From contig NC_063022.1 of NCBI RefSeq assembly GCF_020509005.1, positions 248,001-312,000 of the forward strand: 64,000 nt of DNA. Reading direction: 5' to 3'. The notes below the pieces were generated by a model. It did not search any database and was not told where the DNA came from. It worked only from the letters and a program-made list of their open reading frames with translations. The DNA comes from Fulvia fulva. Lineage: Eukaryota; Ascomycota; Dothideomycetes; Mycosphaerellales; Mycosphaerellaceae. The position numbers were made by a program, and so were the translations under genes. Within the stretch, counting starts at the first letter, position 1; each line of letters starts with the position of its first letter. Shown in pieces: positions 40,590-49,913 of the stretch.

Positions 40590-43505
40590 TTAGATGTACC
40601 ACATCGAGGTGTTGATGCTGCCCTGGTTGGGCATGGCCATGAGCTTCTCGAAGTCCTGTGGGACGCCAGAAGATGAGCCGGTCTTGCCGGCAGACTGGCC
40701 CTGAGAGCCGGAGACCTGCTGAGTGGTGCCAGATGGGACGCCGTCGCTGGAGCCGCTCCACTTGGGGTCATGTGGGACAGCACGGTTGGAAGCCAGGTGG
40801 GCGTAGTAGATAGCCGGGTGCTGCGAGATTGGGGTGCTGGCACGGGCATACTGGTACGACTGCTCGTACAGCATGGTAATGAGCTGGTCATTGGACATGT
40901 TGGGCTCGTTAAGGAGAACGTGGTAGTGGACCGGACGAGCGGTACCCTTGATAGCGGCGTGCGACTGCAAGTAGAAGTCGTTCTCGAATGGCGTGGTCAC
41001 ACCGGTCTCGACGAGAGTGCCTGGGTGGGCGTTGCCGTTGCGGTCACCCTTCTCTGGGAAGAAGCGGACATGGTGACGCTTACCGCCAACCAGGACGATA
41101 AACTTGGTGTTCTTCGCCGACTGGTCTGCAGCGATTAGCATGTTCTTCATGTCAGTGACCTCCTGGTTGAGGACGTGGGCGTACTGGCCCTCGGAAACGC
41201 CGTCACGAAGGTAGACAATCACCTGAGGAACTTTGCCACCACCGACATTCTGAACCCAGTGCTGGACCATAGGCTTGAGATCCTTGTTGATGGTCTCGGT
41301 AGCGATCATCTCGACGCGGTAGCCGTTGGTTTGGCAAAGAGCAGCGTAGCGAGTGCCGAGCTTGTCGATGGAGACGGTCATGGCAGCCATGGAGGGAGTC
41401 TGAGCACCTGGGGCGGCGTGCGAGACATCAGCGCCAATGACCATGGTGGGGACGGTAAAGTGGCCATTCGCGGTCTTCTGACCAACAGCCTTGCAGGTAG
41501 CGCCGCCGAGCTTGGCGTTGACCTTCATCAGCACGTTGCTGATGTACTGCGGCTGGCACTTCTGCGCATGGGCATACTGGACGCACTGAGAGACGACACC
41601 GTAACGGCATTCGCAGGAGCGCTTGATGCGGCCGTAGGTCTGCGAGTCCTTGTCTGGAAGGATGAAGACCAGGATCTGCGGGCGAGAATTGCTCTGGTTG
41701 CCGGCGGCGTTCCAGGCTGCGGTGACCCAGGCGCCAACATCGTCACTGGAGGCAAGTGACATGGCCGGGTTCTTGTTCTCGACGCGACCGCCGTGAGCCT
41801 GGTAGCTGTTGATGAACGCCTTGATAAAGTTCTCGACCGCGGTCTTGTCTGGCTTGCCACCACGACGGCCAGGAACGACGCAAACGGCCCATGACTTGAG
41901 AGGAGCCGTGTTTGGCTGCAAGAACTTCTTGCCCTTGAGATCCCAGCGACCGGAAGTGCCTGGCTTGGCATCGCCGACACCGAACTTGACGGTTGGCGCG
42001 GAGAGAAGGCGGGCATCGACAACAGTCTTCTTGTTCTCGATCTTCATTCCATACTTCTCGAGGATGGGATCATTGGCCCAATCCAGCATCTCGAGACCGT
42101 GCTCAATGTGAGTGTAGCGCTCTGGTGGCGCGGTGACGGCAAACTTGATCATGTTCGAAGTCTGGCGCTCGTCCATCTTGAAGTTGTAGCGCTGATTCTC
42201 CTTGATCTGAAGGACCTCCATAGGCAGCACGATGTTCTTGCCCTTGGTGGCCTTGACAAGTGGTAGACCTGGGAACTGAAGACGAATGTTGTACTTCTTG
42301 GCGAAGAACTCGTACAACGTCATCTCGACTTCGTTGCCTGAGGGATCAGTGACCTGGACCTTGTGTGTCTTGGCGTCCGCGAAGATGAAACGCTCGATGC
42401 AGTAGTCGTCGATGGTGTCCTTGCCACGATGCTTGGCGACAACGTGGACCTTGCGAAGGCGCTTGAGCTCTTGGCCAGCGCGGCCACGCTCACCACCACG
42501 CTGCAAAGTGGTGACCAGATCACCATCGTTACGGGCGCCACAGACGAGAACAGCAGCCTTGTGGAGTGGCTGAGATGTCCAGAAGGTGCCGTTCGCCACA
42601 TCGAGGTTGACGGAGAGACGGCCAGGGTGGACGATGCGAAGTGAGGCGAAGACACCCTTGAAAGCTTCAACACCGCCGCCAAGGTCGAAGCGCTTCTGGC
42701 CCTTGGCAAAGAAGGAGCGCTTGATGGCCGTGTACTTTCGAGATGGTGACTCGCGCAGAAGGTGGTCGGCGAAGGCGATGGTCTCCAAGCAGGAGTTGTC
42801 GAAGGCAGCCTTGCCCTGGAGATGGGCCATCAAGGTCTGGAAGGCGACCTCGTTGGTAAGGCGGATTGAGACACGGACGGTATCCTCCTTCTTCGGATTC
42901 TTGCGCTCGTTCTCGACGTTCATGTCAATAGTCAGACGAACCTCACGGTCGATCTTCTTGGCGGTCCATGCGAGCTTGTTGCCATCGAAGATGCAAGCAT
43001 CGCCGACAGCGGCTTGGACTTGCTTGGAGTTCCAGACCTTGCGGATGAGCCCACGCTTCTCAACGCCGCTGCCGATCATGACGTCGTACTGATAGACCTT
43101 GATGTTAGGGAACTGAGAGACATGGTAGGTGTTGAGACCGATCTTGATAGCTTGGCCCATCTTCGAGGCGGCCTGGCGAGAAGGCATGGAGGATGAGACG
43201 TCGTTCGAGCGCACGGTGGCCCAGCCAGCCATGCTCAAGTCGAAGTTCTTGGGGTCGATAATGGGCTTGGCCGTAGATGGGTTACGCATGGGCGGACCAG
43301 ATGGGTCGGTATTGCCATCGTAGCCGCCGGCATTGGAACGCGAGGTGCGGTCGGTACGTGAGGTACCTGCACGAGAGACCTCGGAACGGGCAGACTTGGA
43401 GGGTGCACCGCCGGAGGTGCGTGATGTCGAAGTGCTGGAGCCGCTGCTAGACGGGGCAGCAGCACGACGCTCCTTTTGAACTCGGTCCTTTTGTGCGCCG
43501 GCCAT
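40590..43505 (-). CDS. qde-2: Argonaute (QDE-2 type)
   Basis: Intronless coding frame of 971 aa from ATG 43505 (context TACAATGGCC). Residues 1-75 are Ser/Arg/Gly-rich and disordered. Next come the N and linker domains, a PAZ region (about 370-480, ending near LQFPGLPLV) and PIWI (about 640-940). The slicer tetrad DEDH is complete: Asp693 (GADVSHAAPG), Glu737 (ATETINK), Asp768 (YLRDGVSEGQY) and His862 (VHYHVLL). The enzyme should therefore cut RNA guided by small RNAs, as QDE-2 does in quelling, or carry miRNA-like and DNA-damage-induced small RNAs. The Gln/Gly/Ser-rich tail near the end precedes a C-terminal MWYI. A spliced 5' leader is likely (see findings). No Dicer or RdRP gene lies in the window. 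Confidence 0.95.
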   Translation of the reverse strand: MAGAQKDRVQKERRAAAPSSSGSSTSTSRTSGGAPSKSARSEVSRAGTSRTDRTSRSNAGGYDGNTDPSGPPMRNPSTAKPIIDPKNFDLSMAGWATVRSNDVSSSMPSRQAASKMGQAIKIGLNTYHVSQFPNIKVYQYDVMIGSGVEKRGLIRKVWNSKQVQAAVGDACIFDGNKLAWTAKKIDREVRLTIDMNVENERKNPKKEDTVRVSIRLTNEVAFQTLMAHLQGKAAFDNSCLETIAFADHLLRESPSRKYTAIKRSFFAKGQKRFDLGGGVEAFKGVFASLRIVHPGRLSVNLDVANGTFWTSQPLHKAAVLVCGARNDGDLVTTLQRGGERGRAGQELKRLRKVHVVAKHRGKDTIDDYCIERFIFADAKTHKVQVTDPSGNEVEMTLYEFFAKKYNIRLQFPGLPLVKATKGKNIVLPMEVLQIKENQRYNFKMDERQTSNMIKFAVTAPPERYTHIEHGLEMLDWANDPILEKYGMKIENKKTVVDARLLSAPTVKFGVGDAKPGTSGRWDLKGKKFLQPNTAPLKSWAVCVVPGRRGGKPDKTAVENFIKAFINSYQAHGGRVENKNPAMSLASSDDVGAWVTAAWNAAGNQSNSRPQILVFILPDKDSQTYGRIKRSCECRYGVVSQCVQYAHAQKCQPQYISNVLMKVNAKLGGATCKAVGQKTANGHFTVPTMVIGADVSHAAPGAQTPSMAAMTVSIDKLGTRYAALCQTNGYRVEMIATETINKDLKPMVQHWVQNVGGGKVPQVIVYLRDGVSEGQYAHVLNQEVTDMKNMLIAADQSAKNTKFIVLVGGKRHHVRFFPEKGDRNGNAHPGTLVETGVTTPFENDFYLQSHAAIKGTARPVHYHVLLNEPNMSNDQLITMLYEQSYQYARASTPISQHPAIYYAHLASNRAVPHDPKWSGSSDGVPSGTTQQVSGSQGQSAGKTGSSSGVPQDFEKLMAMPNQGSINTSMWYI

Positions 43506-44501
43506 TGTAGCTGATCGGCGAAGAGGTGGTGATGTGGTGGAGGTGGGTGTCTGTGAGGTTCAATGTCAGTCGATGCTCTGGCGGGTCAGATACGAAGGCG
43601 GAAGTGCTGGTGGTGGTGTGATACCGCTGTGTGTGATGGATGAGTGGTGATGGAAGGTGATGGTGATGCTTGTTGGTGGTGGTGGAGGTGAAGGTGGAAG
43701 GTGGATGTGTGATGTGTGGATGAGGAAGAAGGAGGGAGGAAGGAAGGCTTAAGTAGGCAGCTGTGAAGCTCTGACCCACCCGCGAAGCAGTGATGGCAGG
43801 AGCGAGCTCGTGCAATTGCGGCGGAAGAGCTCAAAGTGATGGTGATGATGATGAGGAGGGTCCAGGTGCATGTGCGTGTGAAGAAAGGTGCAAGTGCCGC
43901 CGTTTGGTGGTATGTGATGATGGCGGAAGGTGCTGGCGGAAAGTGCAGGAGGGATATGGCGGTCAGTACGTACCTTGTGAGCAGCCTGCGGCTGATACTG
44001 ATGCTTGAGGGAGGTTGTGTGACTGTGTGGTAGTTGTCAGAGCGTGTTGTGGTGAGTGGAGGTGGTTGTAGTGTGTGGGAGTGGAATATGGAGGAAGAAG
44101 TTGTTTTGGAAGCAGAGCTCGCTTAAGTAGCCAGCCCTCGCGACCGTTGAGGTGAGATGTGGACAGCTTGCGACCCTCAGGCAGCTTTGCATGTGGATAG
44201 GGAAGGTGCGCGTACCTTGCTCGTGCTATCGCCGTCGTCTTGCTTGTGATGGGTGGTGCTGTAGTTGCGTGGTGAGCTGGGAGGGAAGGAAGGAAGGAGG
44301 AAATCTTCGTGCTCGGGCAGGTGCGTGTTTCGGGCTTGGCTTACGAGGAGGAGGCGCCGGCAGTTCTGTCTCTGCTATACCATCCCATCAGCACTCCGCG
44401 CAGCACAGTCAATGGACACTGAGCATAGGAGGCACAAGCGTCGTGTAATAGTAGACCGTAGCATTAAGGCACCGCAGGGCTGGGGTGTGGCTCATCGTAC
44501 C
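43506..44501 (-). promoter_or_regulatory. Argonaute upstream region with duplicated promoter-like motif and leader splice sites
   Basis: Two 15-bp copies of GCTTAAGTAGSCAGC lie at 43747-43761 and 44121-44135 and differ at one base. Read toward the Argonaute gene (minus strand) each is followed by a C/T-rich tract, as at fungal core promoters. Strong 5' splice sites CAAG|GTACG occur at 43974/43973 and 44216/44215. A 3' site with branch CTGAC and end CACAG lies at 43551, 45 bases before the ATG. This suggests alternative first exons joined to one coding exon. The plus strand is markedly G/T-rich throughout. Confidence 0.4.
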
Positions 44502-44783
44502 TCAGAATCGTTTCCAGATCTTGAACCTGTCCCAGAACGTTCTCCGGTTCTCCTTCACGTCAATGGGGAGTTTGCAACCGGGGCACAACTGCCCGTTGGC
44601 CCCCTGCGATCGCCAGATCCAGTAGTCGGCTCTGCAGCAGTGTTGAAAGACTATCTTGTCTTTCCGGTGGAAAGACCACATTCTTGGTGTGTGTGTGTTA
44701 CGACTGACGCGAAGCAGAGCGCCATCCATATCATAACTTGCACTAAGGCAGGCTGTCCGTGATTCTGCCGAGCCCAGCATCAC
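44502..44783 (-). CDS. Cysteine-rich RING-like fragment, hypothetical
   Basis: A 93-codon frame. Its second half reads HCCRADYWIWRSQ, then QLCPGCKLPIDV, then a basic aromatic tail, similar in order to the second half of a RING or related zinc finger (HxxC...W...CPxC). The first zinc-binding half is not visible. It may be a last exon of a spliced gene or a remnant. The ATG at 44783 is not specially supported. Confidence 0.25.
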   Translation of the reverse strand: MMLGSAESRTACLSASYDMDGALLRVSRNTHTPRMWSFHRKDKIVFQHCCRADYWIWRSQGANGQLCPGCKLPIDVKENRRTFWDRFKIWKRF

Positions 44784-47726
44784 TGCCCGGCACGATCAGA
44801 GCCCACCGCGAGTAACGAAGAGCGACGAAAGAGCCACCTTCATACACCTAGCCCAGCACGCACCATAGCAGCAAGCGCCGAGTCGAACGATGAACGACAG
44901 CAGCGACGATACCGAGGGCGCGACAACCGACAGTCCATGCTCCCTGTCCATCAAGAGCAAGGCAATGCTTTAAGCAGATGACACGACCCACCGAGGCTGG
45001 GAGCTGCACGGCGCGTCCATGGGAAGAGGTGGACAACGAGCTGCCACGAATAGGATGCATGAGTTTGCTGGATACCACAGTAGGTGGCAAATTGTCGTCC
45101 CAAGACATGACAAACAATTCGCGGTTCCTTGATATCTTGGCTGAGGACGCTCTCACAGCTTTGTGGAGCATCAGGCTCAGAGAGCTCGCGCTCGTCCGAC
45201 GGATCGCAGAGACCAGCAAGGACGCACTGCCAGGCTCAATCGCAGCGAGGTCAAGTATCGGACAGAGATAACACGAGGTACTGGAAGTGTGCCGCTGCGA
45301 TCATCCCCTCGAACGAGACACCGCGGTGGCAAGCTCCATTGACCGGAACTCCATCGAAGCACGACTGAGGATAGTGTCGAGGGCTTTGCGGACGATCTAG
45401 TGTGATCATCCACAATTCGGCGCCGACAGCGACCTACAGCTGATGGCAACTATCGGAGCAGCAAGAGACGGAAGCACAAGTATAATGCCAGGACATCCGA
45501 CCCATGCCGTAGCCAGCTCTGGTATGCTTCGAGGTCGGGCGGCCAACCTGTCAATATCATAGTCCCGTGCTCGGGCCCAGGAGTCGATATGCTAGTCCAG
45601 CTGGAAACCCGGTGGCTGACGAGCAGATGCTGGTTGTTTGAGTCTTGCATTGGGTCTTGAGTGGCCACCAACGATTCCGGGAAAGGAATCAAAGGGGTAA
45701 GCCTGCTTCCAAGGGCCGCGTGCACAATCTTATCCAACCCAGTCAACGGCATCCTTCAATCCCAGGACCTTGGATCAATCGAAGAACATCCTCCTCCAAA
45801 AATACTTCGCAGAGGGTGAGGTTCATGCGACAGCAGGCTCAGTAGATCACCAGATTGCCCAAAGCTCCATGTCCAGGATGGGCGACATCATTGCTCTGCC
45901 GACAGGGCCGTGCTACGATGACTGGCATGCCGACAAGCATGATCGACGCTCCATCTTTAGGCAACTTCTGATCCGATGCAGAGGCAAGACAGCCACCACA
46001 GAATGCGGTCGTCGACCATATATCCGGACTGACTCTCTCCAATATTCTCCAGAATTGACGATACCAGGAAGTCTGGCGTCACGAAGCAGGCTCTCGTCTG
46101 GGACAGAATGAATTACGACATTGGTCTTGCCAGATGCGGACAAGGACTTTGATGGAAAGGCCTGTCTTGAGTACCATGTCGGATTCCACAACGATATGCT
46201 ATGTTGCGGTATCATAGGTGAGAAGCTTTCTGTTCGTGGCACGGCGAAAATGTCACGGTATGTCCGACCAACACAGCGACGACCACATCCACAATAGCCT
46301 TGGGAAGAAGAGCCCAAGAGTCAAAGTCCCGGGGACCGTGAGGCCCAAAGGTCGAGATATTGTCATCGGCGACCGCCTGATTCCGGCGCGAAGCTCGACC
46401 CTTGCCTGACATGGTCCTGCTGTGTGCGAACTCCAGTCTGCAGGATGCCCGGTGGTGTCTCGTTGTCGACTGACCGCCATCAGTACCCTTTCCTGGCTGG
46501 GACTGAGAATATTATGCAGCCCTTGCCGACTATAGCTGTCGAGCAGAGTCTCCAGAGCCTTTGGGCGGTTCTTGACGATCGGGCTGCCCATGATTCCATC
46601 TCTTGCTACCGCGGCTCTTGCGCATAACGTACAGCAACCTTCGGCTGTACTGTAGCCCTCATGCTTGCTCAAGCGGCTCTGTCTTTCGAAAGGAGTCATG
46701 CTCGCGTTGTCCTCTGGCACGACGGAAGCTGGAGAGCATTTATGCGCTCGCTGGCGATAATGGCCGCGGGAGCCATGTCTCGGCTTGTCGAAAATCTTGC
46801 GACGAGCGCATATCCCTTGGTCTCATAGAGCTAACCCCTTGCCCATCGCAGCCTACGCCGCCGTTCTTGCAGTGCGCATATCATCTCTTCGGCGTTGTTC
46901 ATCGCGTTCGGCTCGATGTCGCTGCTGCTGTCGTTCTCGGACGTCGGATCGTGGTTGTGCTTTGCTCGCCTGTGTCCTCAGCCTGCTCGATCGGCCTTCG
47001 TCGCACAGCCTTCGAACCATCGAGAGCGTGTCGTGGGCATCGTTGGCAGGATCTCCTGTCGATGCGTCGCAGAAGACGGTATCGCTGAGGTCGAGAGAGA
47101 GTGGAGGTGGAGACAGGCTTCATGACAAGCTCCATCCTAGCGTACCATTTTTGGCTTCGTGTCGGGATGTCGCAGAAGGCTGTCCCACACAGCATTCTTC
47201 CTTCCTCGACGACAGCCGACATCTCTCTTGTCTCTGTCGCTGCATCGTCTCGTGGAGCTCGCTTGATTGCGATGAACGATGTGCTGAAGGGCCAATGTCT
47301 AGGACGCAGCACTGCCATGTCCTCGAACATCAAGCTTGGCGGCTTGACGACTTTGACAGCAGACGACGTCGCAACACGATGAGGCAGCAGACGATGAGCC
47401 TCTGCGATACACTATAAACAGTACAGACTACTCAGCAGACAGTATATACCCTCCCGAGACGATTGCGAGGGGCCTACAGGTAGAAAAACGAAAACTGAAC
47501 TCCAGCTTCCTGTCCCGGTACTTCCCACGCCGCATTCATTGCACAAGAACACCGCGACAATCAGAAAATACTCGCACGAACACCATATAAAAACCCACAC
47601 TGAATTCCTCCTCTACCGCTTCCACAACTCCGACAGCACCACAACCACATCAAATCCTCCAAATCAACCACCAACACCACAGCACCAACACTCCACCAAT
47701 ATCAACCGCCCGCTTCTAGCATCACC
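44784..47726. other. 2.9 kb gene-poor stretch
   Basis: Both strands carry many overlapping frames of 60-210 codons, none with a recognisable domain, signal peptide or splice-consistent extension. The composition is even (about half G+C) and not repeat-like. The minus-strand frame at 46899-47333 is the most gene-like by codon composition but matches nothing. No transposon ends were noticed. Confidence 0.35.
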
Positions 47727-48425
47727 ATGGTAAGTCGCGCATTTCCGCGCAAGCCGACCACTTCAAGCTGACCCACTCTACAGTCTTCCGCCCAAACCCG
47801 CGCCAAGAGCTTCCTCCTCCTCGCCTGCGAGGCCTACCGCGACGGCGACGACGACCAGTCCAACCAGCAGGTCTATAGCCTCGCTGCGGGCATGTTCGGC
47901 GCCGCCGCGTGGGCGCAGTACGCAGGCGGGGTGGGTGTCGCCGTCGCTTCCTCGGATGATGCAGTGAAGGAGGCACTGTGTGGGCAGGGAAAGAAGTATT
48001 TGATGGACGCGTGGAGGGCGTTGATGGAGGTGAGTTATGACCCAGAACTACCGCGCCGAGCACCGGCGATATGGGATGGATGCTAATTTGTGTTATTGTA
48101 GGGCGGCCATAAAAATGACGCCGACAAGATCTTCGAGCTGGGGATGAGGCTCTACGGGAGCGCGCAGTGGAAGATGGAGGAGGATGAGGATGAGGATGAG
48201 GATGAGGATGAGGATGAGGGAGAGGGAGGAGAAGAGGGAAGTAGGAGCGCGTCGTGCTGGCACTGCTACTGGACTGTGGAGAGTGCGGTGCGGCTGATGA
48301 TGTCTTTCGACCATCAAGGCTGCGATGATGAGATCGTAGCATGGCGCGCGGCCGGGGTTCTTTTGGCCTGTATATACTCTATCGTACAGCCTCCGCGAGC
48401 AGTACTTCTACACTGGCTTCCGTAA
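47727..48425 (+). CDS. 190-aa hypothetical protein, first coding exon is ATG alone
   Basis: Exons 47727-47729, 47784-48029 and 48102-48425. The first intron (54 bp, GTAAGT, branch GCTGAC, TACAG) starts directly after the ATG. Unspliced, the ATG leads to TGA after 14 codons, so splicing is needed. Exon 2 codes an Ala-rich helical segment (QTRAKSFLLLACEAYRDGDDDQSNQQVYSLAAGMFG, KKYLMDAWRALME), exon 3 GGHKNDADKIFELGMRLYGSAQ and then a run of EDED from a GAGGAT microsatellite. The part after the acidic run is less convincing as protein. No family recognised. A C/A-rich leader precedes the ATG. Its end overlaps the convergent UNC50 coding end by 18 bp. Confidence 0.6.
48177..48218. repeat. (GAGGAT)n microsatellite coding an acidic run
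   Basis: Six to seven GAGGAT units in frame in the third exon of the 190-aa hypothetical gene. Confidence 0.85.
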
Positions 48426-49390
48426 GCTCACACCACACCATAGTACCGGTGCTAGATTCGTTGCACAGTCAAAGGTGAAGAGGCTGATGAGCCACAGTAT
48501 CACCAGGACTGGTATGGGTGCGAGCAGGATCTCTGTTCTGCTGAGGAAGGGTAGTGCTAATAACACGGTTAGTCAAATGTGGATGGACAGGACAGTAGTT
48601 GAAGGTATTCACCATTGTAGCCCAGGAATGTAATCACGAAGTAGTAGCTCAATGCCAAGAGGTACATCGTGTTCCCGAATAGGTTTGAGACCCAGTAATC
48701 CTGCGCGATGAGCGGCATGAGGATGAACTGTAGCACGTAGAGGAAGACCCAGACGGGTAGGAATGCTCGTATCGCAACCTGAGAGCGTATCAGCAAAAGA
48801 GCCCGGAAACCCTACGTTGGTGCTCAGGTCAAACCTCACATCGAAGCAATACCCAAATTCCAGCCCTTCTTCTCCTCCAACAGGCGGTCCGAACAGTCCC
48901 TGCCTCCGCTTGCCCAGCACTCTGCCTACCAAGAAGAACATCGCCGTGGCTATTAGCAATGACACGGCCAGAAAGTGCCCGAGCACGAAGACGAGGGCCA
49001 CTCGTATCGTTCTGCTGAAGCCATCTGCGTACGCCAATCCCCATGCTAGTCCAGTCAAAAGTAGGAAGAGGGACATTAGATATGAGAAAGCTGGATCTGC
49101 TCGGTGGTATGTGTTCTTCGTTTGTTTCTGTGCATCGTGTCAATATCCTGGAGTAAAGTGGCTTCGAAGTGGTAAGACATACATGGTAGTAGATGTTCCT
49201 GAAGACTTTCTTCGGAGCAATGATCAAATGCGTCATTTCCCATACTGCCTATTGAGCTTCAGCCTTGGTATCCATGAACATGTGGTACAGAGTGGCGTAC
49301 TGTTTCAAAGTCCATAGATGTGAACTTGAAGAGCCTCCGGAAGAACGGCGGGATCCGCATACTGTGTGCTCTCCGTTGTGATGAAGACAT
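48408..49390 (-). CDS. UNC50: UNC-50 family Golgi membrane protein
   Basis: Five exons: 49390-49301, 49248-49183, 49127-48840, 48778-48613 and 48556-48408. All introns are 52-61 bp with GT..AG ends, and the result is a 252-aa protein. Family blocks appear in order: FFRRLFKFTSMDFETAVWEM, APKKVFRNIYYHKQTKNTYHRADPAFSYL, EFGYCFDVAIRAFLPVW, SNLFGNTMYLLALSYYFVITFLGYNALPFL and the terminal ILLAPIPVLVILWLISLF. Five or six membrane segments are visible. UNC-50 (Gmh1 in yeast) is an inner-Golgi membrane protein that interacts with Arf exchange factors and helps receptor trafficking. The exon joins are all phase-consistent and reproduce the family sequence through each junction. Divergent from RNA14. 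Confidence 0.9.
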
Positions 49391-49913
49391 GGTGCAATCG
49401 TGGTCGAATGGTGTGGCCAAGGAAAGTGTTCTTTGTCCTGACGAGGACGAGAGTGTATGTAAGCTTGCCTGGGCAGATCGATCTCGGTCCTGCTCTGGTG
49501 GCTATGCTCTGCCACTCTCACTCCAGTAGGCTGCGCTCCACGTGTCCTCGGTTCGTAGGGAATTACCAGGGACAACAGCTGACCACAGCACGTGAAGAAT
49601 CATTCACTCCTTTTCAAGTGGATGTGAACCTGCAGGATCGAGGCCATCGGCGTTTCACGAGGGCGACGCCGATGCGCTTGGACCAGCGCTGACTCAGCGA
49701 CTTCGTTTCCAGAGTGAGCTTTCCTTCGCGATTGTCACTGCAACCAGCAAGCACATCCAGCATCCTTCACACCACATCACAGCGCGCATTATCGCACAGA
49801 ATTCCATCATAACCAGTAAGTGGATACTCACCGGGGCGCGGACATAGGCGTGGCGGACAGCGAGAGCGAGAGCGACGACATCAGAGCAGCGCGGCGCGCG
49901 CAAGGTCGCCGAC
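49391..49913. other. Divergent promoter region of UNC50 and RNA14
   Basis: 523 bp between two start codons on opposite strands. No gene inside; frames here are shadows. Confidence 0.5.

Noticed and set aside
46899..47333. 144-codon minus-strand frame in the gene-poor stretch
   Set aside because: Somewhat gene-like, but Arg/Thr-rich, with an equally open overlapping frame and no family resemblance.
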